A stretch of 48,865 nucleotides of DNA from Planctomycetota bacterium (GTDB taxonomy: Bacteria > Planctomycetota > Phycisphaerae > WQYP01), in contig JAJZGH010000002.1 in the NCBI GenBank assembly GCA_021798635.1, forward strand, positions 1-48,865, in the 5' to 3' direction. Shown here one piece after another: positions 1 to 7,964 of this stretch. How positions within the stretch are numbered: position 1 is the first letter of the stretch; every line of letters begins with the position of its first letter. Below the pieces are notes generated by a model. That model saw only the letters and a list, made by a program, of their open reading frames with translations, had not been told where the DNA came from and ran no database searches. A program made the position numbers and the translations under genes.

Positions 1-1
1 G

Positions 2-754
2 CTATTTGGCACCGAGCCGGGAGCCAACAAAAAAATTCTCGCCTACTGCGATATCCGCCTGGATTCCAAACCTGGAGCCTCTTACTCCGGCGTCTCATGG
101 TGGGTGACGGCTCGGACAGATTCGAGTGGGCGATTCAGGATTTCCCGGTTTCCCGCTGGCAAAGCATCCGTCCAAATGCGGATTTCAGGCCCGATGGCGG
201 GTGGAGGAGGGGCGCTGGGTTGCCCCGTTACCGTCCTGCCGGGGAAAGCGGTCAAGGTAACGCTGGGAGGCGTTGGGCAAACTGTGGAGGGACGCGTACT
301 AATCCCCCGATCGCTGGCGGCATTTCACGGCTGGTATTTCGAGATGGCCGACGCCGACACCAAGCCCCTCCCTTGGCCCATACCGGCCAGCATAAAGCAC
401 GGCAGCGATGCGCAGAAATCCCAGTGGTTCAATAAATTTTTCGCCACCGCTGCCGGCAAGGCCTTCTTTGCGCGCTATCAATTATGGAGGCGAACGCAGC
501 TCCACGATTATCCCTTTGTTGTCAACGCAAATAATACCTTCACCATCCATGATGTGGTTCCGGGGACCTACCTCGTTACAGCGATCGCGGCCAATCCAGC
601 CGTCACGGTGCCCATGCAGTTTGGCTCTACCGACCAAACCATCGGCAAAGTTCACGGCACCTTTACCGTACCTCCCATCCCCGGCGGCGTGACTGATGTG
701 CCGCTGAAAATTCCGCCGTTGAAGCTTGTGCCGGTGAAATCCGCTAAACCTTGA
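2..754 (+). CDS. Carboxypeptidase-regulatory-like domain protein, 3' part
   Basis: The reading frame is open from the left edge, so the start lies outside the window; 250 residues are visible. Two beta-sandwich stretches of the carboxypeptidase-regulatory / Cna-B type can be seen. The first has DSSGRFRISRFPAG, a G-x-F-x-I...P-A-G pattern, near residues 39-52. The second has NNTFTIHDVVPGTYLVTAIA near residues 179-198. Between them is a less typical segment rich in Trp, Phe and Lys. Such modules are common in large exported planctomycete proteins and are thought to be structural or binding domains rather than enzymes. The C-terminus is Pro/Lys rich with no membrane anchor. No catalytic motif is visible in this part; what the missing N-terminal part does cannot be judged. 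The family call is fairly safe, the cellular role is unknown. Confidence 0.6.
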   Translation, partial: LFGTEPGANKKILAYCDIRLDSKPGASYSGVSWWVTARTDSSGRFRISRFPAGKASVQMRISGPMAGGGGALGCPVTVLPGKAVKVTLGGVGQTVEGRVLIPRSLAAFHGWYFEMADADTKPLPWPIPASIKHGSDAQKSQWFNKFFATAAGKAFFARYQLWRRTQLHDYPFVVNANNTFTIHDVVPGTYLVTAIAANPAVTVPMQFGSTDQTIGKVHGTFTVPPIPGGVTDVPLKIPPLKLVPVKSAKP

Positions 755-803
755 GATGGCTGTTCTCTGTTCAAGTTGGGCTTGCCGCCGCGGTCTGGCG
801 ATA

Positions 804-831
804 TGCACAAATTACGGGTAAATTCTATAAT
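804..831 (+). promoter_or_regulatory. Candidate sigma70-type promoter for nth
   Basis: A perfect TATAAT lies at 826-831, with TGCACA (4 of 6 to TTGACA) at 804-809 and a 16-bp spacer. It would start a transcript about 120 nt upstream of nth. The -35 match is modest, and planctomycete promoters are poorly defined. Confidence 0.35.
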
Positions 832-871
832 ATTGTTCGACGCTCCGGAGATTGGATAGGCCGGATCGTGG

Positions 872-941
872 CGGCGTGTTTGCGGCCTTCTTGCGAAAGC
901 CTTGAGCTCGCCGCCATGCGGGCGGACGCATGAACACGCCG
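872..941 (+). other. Potential three-stem RNA fold in the nth leader
   Basis: Nine-base arms CGGCGTGTT (872-880) and AACACGCCG (933-941) pair exactly. They enclose two smaller hairpins: 884-890 with 895-901 (one mismatch, TTGC loop) and 911-915 with 921-925. The result is a closed three-way junction of about 70 nt that ends 15 nt before the nth start codon. There is no T-run after it, so it is not a classical terminator. It may be a structured leader or chance pairing in GC-rich DNA. Confidence 0.3.
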
Positions 942-956
942 GGTAAGGACGGTTGA

Positions 957-1679
957 ATGGGCACTCTAATGATGAAAAAGGATAGGTTAAAAATTAAGTT
1001 AGGGGAAACGGCGTCAGCCCGGCGCAATCGCTGTGATCAGATTCTGGCATTATTGAAAAAAATGTACCCTGATGCGCATTGCGCTTTGGTTCATCAGTCC
1101 CCCTTGGAATTGCTGATTGCGACAATCCTTTCCGCGCAATGTACTGATGTGCGCGTCAACCTGGTTACGCCGGTGCTTTTTAAGCGATTTCCCGATGCCG
1201 CCTCATTGGCTGCTGCGGATATTTTTCAAATTGAAGACATTATTAAAAGCACCGGCTTTTTCCGCGCAAAAGCGAAGTCCATTCAGCAAACTGCCCAACA
1301 TCTGATCTCAGCGCATGGCGGTCAGGTCCCAAGTTCCATGCAAGAGCTTACGGCGTTGCGGGGGGTAGGGCGTAAAACCGCCAATGTGGTTTTGGGCAAT
1401 GCGTTTGGCCAACAGGTTGGCGTCGTGGTCGACACGCATGTGGGGCGATTGGCCCGGCGCTTGGGTTTGTCACAACACGATGATCCGGAAAAAGTGGAAA
1501 ACGATTTGATGGCTTTGATTCCGCGTAGCGATTGGACACTATTTTCGCATCTGCTTATTGCGCATGGCCGCGCGGTGTGTGCAGCGCGAAAGCCCGCCTG
1601 TGAAAAGTGTCACTTGGCCAAGTTATGCCCCTCGGCGTTTCAAGCCGCCCGGGCGAGCCAAGCGGCCGGGCGGCGGTAA
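957..1679 (+). CDS. nth: Endonuclease III (DNA glycosylase/AP lyase)
   Basis: Base-excision repair enzyme that removes oxidised pyrimidines and cuts the abasic strand by beta-elimination. The helix-hairpin-helix LRGVGRKTANVV holds the catalytic lysine (K140), and VVDTHVGRL supplies the catalytic aspartate (D159). The C-terminal [4Fe-4S] cluster ligands are C208-x6-C215-x2-C218-x5-C224, exactly the family spacing. At 240 aa it is slightly longer than the E. coli enzyme (211 aa), with a basic N-terminal extension and an Ala/Arg-rich tail. The start at 957 is supported by AAGGA at 945-949, seven bases upstream; an internal Met lies at 972. The metallophosphoesterase gene follows on the same strand. 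Function assignment is very secure. Confidence 0.95.
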   Translation: MGTLMMKKDRLKIKLGETASARRNRCDQILALLKKMYPDAHCALVHQSPLELLIATILSAQCTDVRVNLVTPVLFKRFPDAASLAAADIFQIEDIIKSTGFFRAKAKSIQQTAQHLISAHGGQVPSSMQELTALRGVGRKTANVVLGNAFGQQVGVVVDTHVGRLARRLGLSQHDDPEKVENDLMALIPRSDWTLFSHLLIAHGRAVCAARKPACEKCHLAKLCPSAFQAARASQAAGRR

Positions 1680-1758
1680 TCCAGCAATTGACGAGCTTCC
1701 CGAGTGGCTGCTGTACCGCCGACACTTCGGCAGTATAGAATCTTCAGGTGTAAGCCCC

Positions 1759-2568
1759 GTGCTCTGGGAAATTGTTTCCGGAGAACAACTATCGGCGCAG
1801 TTGGATGCGACTATGCCTGAAGTAGAATATCTTGAACTGATGCTGGATCGCTTACCCGAAGCGTTTGACGGTCTACGTATTTTGCACCTCTCTGATCTGC
1901 ACATTACGCAGTGGACCGCCGCGTTGCAGCACTGGAGCGATCAAATTGCCCCTCTGAACCCGGATTTGGCCGTTATCACCGGTGATCTGGGCCACCAGAG
2001 TTGGAAATGGAAAAAGACGCTGCCGAACGTTCAGCGGCTAATTTCGGTCATTCATGCTCCATTGGGAACATACTTTATTCTCGGGAATCATGATTCGCTG
2101 GAGTTGGGGCCGGCGCTGGCGGTGGGGGGGGCGGTGATGCTGGCCAATGAGTCGGTCATTATTGAACGGAGTGGCCAACGGCTGGCGCTAATTGGCGTGG
2201 CCCAGCATCGGCGCAGCGACACAGATATTCCTGCCGCCATGCGCAACGTACAGAGCACAGACTTCAAACTTATGCTGTTGCATTATCCGGATCTTATCCA
2301 TTCCGCGGCCGCGGCGGGGGTGGATGTCTGTCTGGCGGGGCATACGCATGGCGGACAAATATGTTATCCGGATGGAAGTCCGATCATCGGGCATGATGTG
2401 CTGCCGGCGAATATGTGCACCGGATTAAATCGCATTGCGGATACCTGGCTAATCGTCAATCGGGGCATTGGCAAAGCGGGATTGCGCCTTCGTTTGTTCT
2501 GTCCGCCGCAGGTGATGATGCTGACCCTGCGAACCCGACGGGAGGATTCATCTGAATTTATTGTTTAG
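1759..2568 (+). CDS. Metallophosphoesterase (calcineurin-like, YaeI type)
   Basis: A dinuclear-metal phosphoesterase with all the family blocks in order: LSDLH (D46, H48), ITGDLG (D76), LGNHD (N110, H111) and AGHTHGGQ near the C-terminus. The spacing and the final GHTHGGQ block resemble YaeI-type enzymes, which act on phosphodiesters such as UDP-diacylglucosamine. The real substrate cannot be told from sequence. The start is uncertain. GTG 1759 has a weak AGGTG ahead of it and gives 269 aa, a normal length; ATG 1813 is an alternative. The frame stays open upstream to ATG 1558, but that would overlap nth by 122 bases. No signal peptide is seen with the chosen start. Confidence 0.82.
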   Translation: MLWEIVSGEQLSAQLDATMPEVEYLELMLDRLPEAFDGLRILHLSDLHITQWTAALQHWSDQIAPLNPDLAVITGDLGHQSWKWKKTLPNVQRLISVIHAPLGTYFILGNHDSLELGPALAVGGAVMLANESVIIERSGQRLALIGVAQHRRSDTDIPAAMRNVQSTDFKLMLLHYPDLIHSAAAAGVDVCLAGHTHGGQICYPDGSPIIGHDVLPANMCTGLNRIADTWLIVNRGIGKAGLRLRLFCPPQVMMLTLRTRREDSSEFIV

Positions 2569-2730
2569 GCCGATCTGCCAGCCTCTTAGTGCCGCCGCAT
2601 TGAATGAAATACCGCCATCTCGCCGAACGGCCGTTACTTGGGCAGGCTTCTATTTAGGCGATCCTATGTACTGACTTGCAAAAATTCCAAACCGGGATCA
2701 TTATATCTTTGTAGATATGGAAGTCCTGTT

Positions 2731-3921
2731 ATGATCGTCTCGGCTTTAAAAGAAATTTTTCCCGGCGAACAGATGGTAGCGCTTACACCGGCGGCAGCGG
2801 CCAGTCTGGTGAAGCAGGGGATGGAAGTCCACATTGAATCTGGGGCAGGGGTGGCGGCCGGCTTTCCTGACGCGGCTTATGCCAAGGCCGGGGCAACGGT
2901 GGTGCCTGATCGCATAACCTTGCTGCGGCAGACGGATATTCTCGTGCAGGTGCATGCCTTAGGTGCCAATACTTCCGCTTCCGGTGCGGATATGGCGGAG
3001 CTAAAGCGTGGTGTGGTGATCATTGCATTTGCCGATCCGTTGACGGATAAATCCGCCATGCAGTCGTTATCACAGGCTGCTGTGACTCTTCTGGCGATGG
3101 AACTGGTGCCGCGCATTACCCGCGCACAGAGTATGGATGCACTTTCCTCCATGGCCAGCCTCGCAGGATACAAGGCGGTGTTGATCGCGGCGGAAAAACT
3201 GGGAAAAATATTCCCCATGATGATTACCGCCGCCGGCACAATCACCCCGGCCAAGGTGTTTGTCATCGGAGCCGGTGTGGCGGGGCTACAGGCGATTGCT
3301 ACGGCCCGGCGGCTGGGCGCACAGGTCAGCGCGTTTGACGTGCGGCCCGCAGTCAAGGAGCAGGTACAAAGCTTAGGTGCCCGATTTATCGAGTTGCCCC
3401 TGCAGGCCGCTGAAGCGCAAACTCCCGCTGGTTACGCTCGGCAGCAGACGGCCGAAGAGCAGCGGCGGCAGCGCGAACTCATGGCCCACAGCGTCAGTGA
3501 GGCGGATATCGTCATATCCACCGCGGCCGTACCGGGGAAAAAAGCGCCGATTCTGATCTCCGATGACATGGTTGCCGGAATGGAAGCCGGTTCCATTGTT
3601 GTTGATCTGGCGGCCTCGCGCGGCGGCAATTGTTCCCTGACGCGCCCGGATGAAGTGGTGGTGCATCAGGGTGTCACAATTCTGGGGCCGACAAATCTCA
3701 CCGCCACGCTGCCGGTTCACGCCAGTCAAATGTACGCCAACAATATGGTTAATGTATTAAAGCATCTGGTCAAAAATGGGCAATGCCTTCTGGATATGCA
3801 GGATCAAATTACGCGTGAGATGCTGGTCATGCGGGATGGCGTTATTTTTAACCCGCGTGTGCGTGAGCTACTGGGCCTGCCGGTACTGGAATCACCGGAT
3901 GCTGCGGCGAGCGCGGGCTAA
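2731..3921 (+). CDS. pntAA: NAD(P) transhydrogenase subunit alpha part 1 (NAD-binding domain I)
   Basis: Soluble NAD(H)-binding component of the proton-translocating transhydrogenase, which moves hydride between NADH and NADP+ using the proton gradient. It is 396 aa, the usual size for the split-alpha form (as in Rhodospirillum PntAA). The alanine-dehydrogenase-like N-terminal part begins with E-x-F-P-G-E. The Rossmann motif VIGAGVAGLQAIATARRLGA and the following SAFDVRP lie in the middle. The cell product lacks membrane segments, as expected, because these sit on pntAB and pntB. The start at 2731 matches the family N-terminus; the frame is open upstream to 2638, but those 31 codons look non-family. 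First gene of a pntAA-pntAB-pntB operon. Confidence 0.94.
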   Translation: MIVSALKEIFPGEQMVALTPAAAASLVKQGMEVHIESGAGVAAGFPDAAYAKAGATVVPDRITLLRQTDILVQVHALGANTSASGADMAELKRGVVIIAFADPLTDKSAMQSLSQAAVTLLAMELVPRITRAQSMDALSSMASLAGYKAVLIAAEKLGKIFPMMITAAGTITPAKVFVIGAGVAGLQAIATARRLGAQVSAFDVRPAVKEQVQSLGARFIELPLQAAEAQTPAGYARQQTAEEQRRQRELMAHSVSEADIVISTAAVPGKKAPILISDDMVAGMEAGSIVVDLAASRGGNCSLTRPDEVVVHQGVTILGPTNLTATLPVHASQMYANNMVNVLKHLVKNGQCLLDMQDQITREMLVMRDGVIFNPRVRELLGLPVLESPDAAASAG

Positions 3922-4011
3922 GCGATCGGACCGGAACTAAGCGTGCGGCACACAAAGCCGCCGGAGCCGGCATATAAAATAGGCAATGATTGCTTTGTTG
4001 GAGAACCCTGT

Positions 4012-4305
4012 ATGAATCCATCGTTGGAATCCAATTTGTTTGTCTTTGCGCTGGCGGCGTTTTTGGGCTATGAAGTGGTGCGGCGCGTTTCGCCCCAACT
4101 CCACACTCCCCTGATGTCGCTGACCAATGCGATCTCGGCGATCTCGGTGGTCGGAGCCATTGCGGTGACCGGTGCGGGGCATAACACCACCATGGTCGTG
4201 GTGTTGGGGACCATCGCGGTGACGGCCTCGATGATCAATGTGGTGGGCGGCTTTTTAATGACCGATCGTATGCTCAAGATGTTTAAGAAGCGCAAATCGC
4301 AGTGA
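4012..4305 (+). CDS. pntAB: NAD(P) transhydrogenase subunit alpha part 2 (membrane)
   Basis: Small membrane subunit (97 aa) that forms part of the proton channel. About three hydrophobic helices are visible: one near the N-terminus with the family-like [20 protein letters not shown] stretch, then [17 protein letters not shown], then [20 protein letters not shown]. It ends in [13 protein letters not shown], the usual basic C-terminus. The start at 4012 is chosen because GGAG sits about nine bases upstream (3999-4002) and it matches the family; an earlier start at 3943 would add 23 residues unlike the family. It lies 90 bp after pntAA and 51 bp before pntB. Confidence 0.93.
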   Translation: MNPSLESNLFVFALAAFLGYEVVRRVSPQLHTPLMSLTNAISAISVVGAIAVTGAGHNTTMVVVLGTIAVTASMINVVGGFLMTDRMLKMFKKRKSQ

Positions 4306-4356
4306 TCTCAAAGCCTGCCTGTCGTTTACTTAAACCTCTAGCCACGGGAGCACCTT

Positions 4357-5799
4357 GTGATAAGTTCCTATTTGCCTGTAACGATCATCGCCGCAACGGC
4401 CAAGTTCTTACCCCATCGCCAAGTTATGCCTGCTTATGTCATTTTGATTTATTTGGCTGCGGCCATGCTTTTTGCGCTGTCGTTGAAGTGGCTAAGCAGC
4501 CCCAAAACCGCGCGCTGGGGCGTGCTGGCCGGAGAAATTGGCATGGCGGCAGCGATTATCGCCACGCTTTTTCTGCCGGAAGTTCGGCATTATGACTGGA
4601 TTTTCATCGCCTTCGCCATCGCCATTGCGGCCGCGCTTCCCATGGCCCTGTTGATTCCCATGACCGCTGTTCCGCAACAGATTGCCCTATTTCATGCCTT
4701 TGGAGCCTTGGCAGCGGCGCTGGTGGGAACCGCGGAATATTACGCCCACGGGGCATCATTGGGCACCTCCACACTTGTTGCCATCGGGTTTGAATCGCTT
4801 CTGGGCTATCTGACATTTACCGGCAGTCTTGTGGCGGCGGGAAAGCTGCAGGAAATACTGCCCACACAGCCCATGAATTATCCGTTTCAGAATGTCGCCA
4901 GTATTTCCGTATTGGGCGCATCGGTCATTGCCGGTGCCATGGTAGTGGTCATTCCCGCCAACCCGCTGGTATTTCCGATTTTTATCGCCCTGTGTCTGCT
5001 GTTTGGGATAATGCTGATTCTGCCGATCGGCGGCGGAGATATGCCTACGGTCATCGCACTACTTAACAGTTACGCGGGCTTATCCGCCTCCGCCATGGGG
5101 TTTGTACTCAACAATAAACTCTTAATCATTGGTGGTGCCCTGGAAGGGTCCTCGGGCTTCATCCTGGCAATGATCATGTGCAAAGCGATGAACCGGTCCT
5201 TTATTAATGTGCTGTTCGGGCAGGTGCAAGCCGGCAAGGCCGCAAAATCCGATGATATTTATGGCGGAAATATTAAAAGCGTCAATGCCGAAGAAGTCGC
5301 GGCCATCTTGGACGGTGCCCGGCGTGTGGCCATTGTGCCGGGATATGGTCTGGCGGTGGCACAAGCGCAACACGCGGTGGGGCAGCTATTTGAGTTGTTG
5401 GAATCGCGATCGGTGGACGTGCAATTCGGTATTCATCCGGTCGCTGGGCGCATGCCGGGGCACATGAATGTACTCTTGGCGGAGGCCAATATTCCTTATG
5501 ATCATCTCATGGAAATGGACCGGATCAATCCGGAATTTGAAAACATGGATGTGGTCATCGTCAATGGTGCCAATGATGTGGTGAATCCTGATGCGCGTGA
5601 TAATCCCAACAGCCCCATTGCGGGCATGCCGATTTTGAATGTCGATAAAGCGGGCACAGTCATCGTGATTAAACGCAGTCTCAGTGCGGGTTTTGCCGGA
5701 ATTCCCAATCCACTTTTTGCCGCCAAAAACTGTCTGATGTATTTCGCGGACGGCAAGAAAGCCGTGCTCGACATCATCGCCGAGTTGGAAAAACTGTAA
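4357..5799 (+). CDS. pntB: NAD(P) transhydrogenase subunit beta
   Basis: Carries the remaining membrane helices and the NADP(H)-binding domain III. The N-terminal two thirds is a run of hydrophobic helices. The C-terminal domain starts around VAIVPGYGLAVAQAQHAV, the NADP-binding GYGLAVAQAQ signature. It ends with family blocks HPVAGRMPGHMNVLLAEANI and GANDVVNPDAR. Length is 480 aa from GTG 4357, which has a good GGGAG seven bases upstream. ATG 4426 begins MPAYVILIYLAAAMLF, which is where homologues usually begin, so 23 extra residues may or may not be made. Together with pntAA and pntAB this makes a complete transhydrogenase. No frameshift is seen. Confidence 0.94.
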   Translation: MISSYLPVTIIAATAKFLPHRQVMPAYVILIYLAAAMLFALSLKWLSSPKTARWGVLAGEIGMAAAIIATLFLPEVRHYDWIFIAFAIAIAAALPMALLIPMTAVPQQIALFHAFGALAAALVGTAEYYAHGASLGTSTLVAIGFESLLGYLTFTGSLVAAGKLQEILPTQPMNYPFQNVASISVLGASVIAGAMVVVIPANPLVFPIFIALCLLFGIMLILPIGGGDMPTVIALLNSYAGLSASAMGFVLNNKLLIIGGALEGSSGFILAMIMCKAMNRSFINVLFGQVQAGKAAKSDDIYGGNIKSVNAEEVAAILDGARRVAIVPGYGLAVAQAQHAVGQLFELLESRSVDVQFGIHPVAGRMPGHMNVLLAEANIPYDHLMEMDRINPEFENMDVVIVNGANDVVNPDARDNPNSPIAGMPILNVDKAGTVIVIKRSLSAGFAGIPNPLFAAKNCLMYFADGKKAVLDIIAELEKL

Positions 5800-5853
5800 A
5801 AAATCTCGCGAAATCCGGCCTTATCTTTAGCGGATGATTCCTGACGGGGTGCC

Positions 5854-6528
5854 TCAATCGGACTTGGTCTGGCGCTGCTCGCGTTTTGCGTTTTCTGTCA
5901 GCCAGTCCAGCCATGCGTTGGCCTGATTGCGGGCGACGGAAATTTCCAGCAGTGGGGCGGTTCGATTGAGATGGGTCACATCCTGCCGGAAGCGCTCGAG
6001 ATCAAAGGGAATATAGGGAAATAGATCAATTTTATTGAGAATCAGCAGATCCGCCGATACGACCAGATTCGGATGCTTGGCGGCTTTATCGTCGCCTTCA
6101 CTGACACTGAACATGCCGACTTTGCAGTCCTGCCCAAGATTGAATGAGACCGGGCAGATCAAATTGCCGACATTTTCGATAATTAGAATATCAAGTGCGG
6201 CCAAGTCGATTCGATCCATGGCGTGCCGTACCTGATTGGCGTCCAAGTGGCATCCGCTTCCCGTATTGATCTGTACAATATGCTCTGAATGCTTAGCCAG
6301 ACGGTCTCCATCACGACAGGTGGCCGGATCGCCGACGATGACTCCGATAGTAACAATCGCCTTGAGTTGCCGGAGCGTCAGCTCCAGAAGAGCCGTTTTT
6401 CCCGCGCCGGGCGCGCCGATTAAATCCACGACAAACACGCCGGCGTGTTCAAATAGCTTCCGATTTTGCAAGGCTATTTCATCATTAAGTTTAAGGACAT
6501 TTTCAACAATCGGTACTTTGGTGCTCAC
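5854..6528 (-). CDS. hypB: Hydrogenase nickel-incorporation GTPase HypB
   Basis: SIMIBI-class GTPase that works with HypA to load nickel into the hydrogenase large subunit. The P-loop GAPGAGKT is at residues 38-45; the family block ENVGNLICPVSFNLG and the guanine-specificity motif NKIDLFPY follow. At 224 aa it matches HypB proteins without the N-terminal His-rich nickel-storage region. The start is taken as GTG 6528, because GGAG precedes it by six bases and the protein then begins just before the family-typical KLNDEIA. In-frame starts further upstream would run deep into hypA. The gene overlaps the 3' end of hypA by 26 bp and is the last gene of the 14-gene minus-strand unit. It converges with pntB, 54 bp away. 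Confidence 0.93.
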   Translation of the reverse strand: MSTKVPIVENVLKLNDEIALQNRKLFEHAGVFVVDLIGAPGAGKTALLELTLRQLKAIVTIGVIVGDPATCRDGDRLAKHSEHIVQINTGSGCHLDANQVRHAMDRIDLAALDILIIENVGNLICPVSFNLGQDCKVGMFSVSEGDDKAAKHPNLVVSADLLILNKIDLFPYIPFDLERFRQDVTHLNRTAPLLEISVARNQANAWLDWLTENAKREQRQTKSD

Positions 6529-6934
6529 GAGCAACTCCAGTCTTGAAAGGTTTGCTGCCACGAACATGTACTGCGGCTTTTCGTTGGTGCTGCCCGGTGT
6601 CGCAATCCACTTCAATGGACTCCAACTGAAACTCATCGCCCCCCATAATATCAACTTGGGTGCCTCCGCATACGCAATGCTCATCAACCGTTGCCGGCTC
6701 CCAGCATCGTCCACATGACACGCAGCGAAACCGCCAGGGGGGTGTCACAACCTTCAACTGCGATGTACTCCAGCCGACACCCGCACTGGCCACATTCCAG
6801 GCCATCTCCATCGCCTGTGCCTCCACCCCATGCATAGGCCCAATGCGCACCGTGGCCCGAATCAGTCGCTGGTGCGCGGGCAGATGTTGCCGGACTAAGG
6901 CGATCACGGATTCCGCAATCGATATTTCATGCAT
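6503..6934 (-). CDS. hypA: Hydrogenase nickel-incorporation protein HypA
   Basis: Nickel chaperone partner of HypB. It begins MHEISIAESVI, and the His2-Glu3 pair is the nickel site of the family. The zinc-site region reads FRCVSCGRC...DEHCVCGG. The first CxxC is normal, but the second knuckle is C-V-C, preceded by a histidine, where homologues have CPxC. Zinc may therefore be held by an HxxC or shifted Cys set. At 143 aa it is about 30 residues longer than usual; the extra C-terminal tail (roughly residues 114-143) is basic and spans the overlap with hypB. It starts 3 bp after the DHOD-like gene ends, so translation is probably coupled. Confidence 0.9.
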   Translation of the reverse strand: MHEISIAESVIALVRQHLPAHQRLIRATVRIGPMHGVEAQAMEMAWNVASAGVGWSTSQLKVVTPPWRFRCVSCGRCWEPATVDEHCVCGGTQVDIMGGDEFQLESIEVDCDTGQHQRKAAVHVRGSKPFKTGVAREHQSTDC

Positions 6935-6937
6935 GAC

Positions 6938-7960
6938 TCAACTCCAGAACAACTCCATGCCGCTTTCCATTTTTTTCCATCCCTGGAGAATTCGAATGTA
7001 ATTGCCGCGCTCGAATAATTCCGGCTCCGGGGACCGCGCCATGCTCATGGATCCCTTCATCTGCTTGACGGACAAATACTCGTTGGCCCGCAGCCACTCA
7101 GCCAGAGCGTCACGCAATACCTTCAAGTGGTCCGGACCATACTCCAAAAGCGCGGAAACAAGTTGCACGGCATCCGCTCCGACCATGAGACATTTGACCG
7201 CGTCGCGCGCATTTTGAACGCCGCCGGTGATCGCCAACTGACAATCCACCTGCCCGCTGATGGCCGCCACCCAGCGCAGGCGCGGCAAAAGTTCATCGGA
7301 TGTGGACAACTTGAGTTCGCGCTTTACCGTCAGATTGTCAATATCAATATCCGCCTGGTAAAACCGGTTAAAGATCACAACACTTCCCGCGCCGGCTTTG
7401 GCGGCCTGCGCGACAAAATGCACCGGTGATGTGTAAAAACCAGAGAGCTTCACCGCCAGCGGTAGCGTTACCGCCTTGCGCACATCCTTGATGATCGCGA
7501 GCATGTCGCGTTCAACATCTCCCGCATCACGAAACGCGGACAGGGCTAAATCGTAGAGATTTAACTCAATACCGTCGGCACCCGCCTGCTCCAGCAGCTT
7601 GGCATAAGAGGTCCAGCCGCCCAGCGTGCGACCGTTGAGCGACGCGATAACCGGGACGCGCACAACAGATTTGATTTTCTGTAGCTGTTTAAGATAGGCA
7701 TCGGGGCCGAGCCGGAAATTATACGGTGTTGTCAAATACCCCGACGCTTCGCCGGAGTTTTCGTCCCCTTGCGTAAGCGCCCAATCTACATAGATTTCCT
7801 CCTGGACCAACTGCTCTTCAAAAATCGAAGGCATGATAATCATGGGAGCGCCGGCATCTTCCAGACGGCGGACCGTGTCAATGTCATTGGCCATCGGCGA
7901 AGCTCCCGGTATCAGCGGGTGAGGAAGATCAAAGCCCATATAGTTGGTAGACATATCCAT
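6938..7960 (-). CDS. Dihydroorotate dehydrogenase-like flavoprotein (PRK07565 type)
   Basis: TIM-barrel FMN protein of the dihydroorotate-dehydrogenase-like group that frequently accompanies nifJ. Visible blocks are GASPMANDID at the N-terminus, GIELNLY, PLAVKLSGFY, VIFNRFYQADID, then GADAVQLVSALL and GPDHL in the phosphate-binding half. True class 1/2 enzymes carry an N-x-S-x-P-N segment with catalytic Cys/Ser. Here the equivalent reads NLYDLALSA, so a role in pyrimidine synthesis is unlikely. The natural substrate is unknown; a link to PFOR electron flow is inference from synteny. The start at 7960 has AAAGGAG upstream and gives 340 aa. It begins 4 bp after the nifJ stop and ends 3 bp before hypA. 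Confidence 0.85.
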   Translation of the reverse strand: MDMSTNYMGFDLPHPLIPGASPMANDIDTVRRLEDAGAPMIIMPSIFEEQLVQEEIYVDWALTQGDENSGEASGYLTTPYNFRLGPDAYLKQLQKIKSVVRVPVIASLNGRTLGGWTSYAKLLEQAGADGIELNLYDLALSAFRDAGDVERDMLAIIKDVRKAVTLPLAVKLSGFYTSPVHFVAQAAKAGAGSVVIFNRFYQADIDIDNLTVKRELKLSTSDELLPRLRWVAAISGQVDCQLAITGGVQNARDAVKCLMVGADAVQLVSALLEYGPDHLKVLRDALAEWLRANEYLSVKQMKGSMSMARSPEPELFERGNYIRILQGWKKMESGMELFWS

Positions 7961-7964
7961 AGTA

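Noticed and set aside
1558..1758. Upstream extension of the metallophosphoesterase from ATG 1558
   Set aside because: It would overlap nth by 122 bases and adds residues unlike the family.
6438..6453. Perfect 16-bp palindrome AACACGCCGGCGTGTT
   Set aside because: It lies inside hypB and is explained by the codons of the conserved strand before the P-loop; no sign of an operator.
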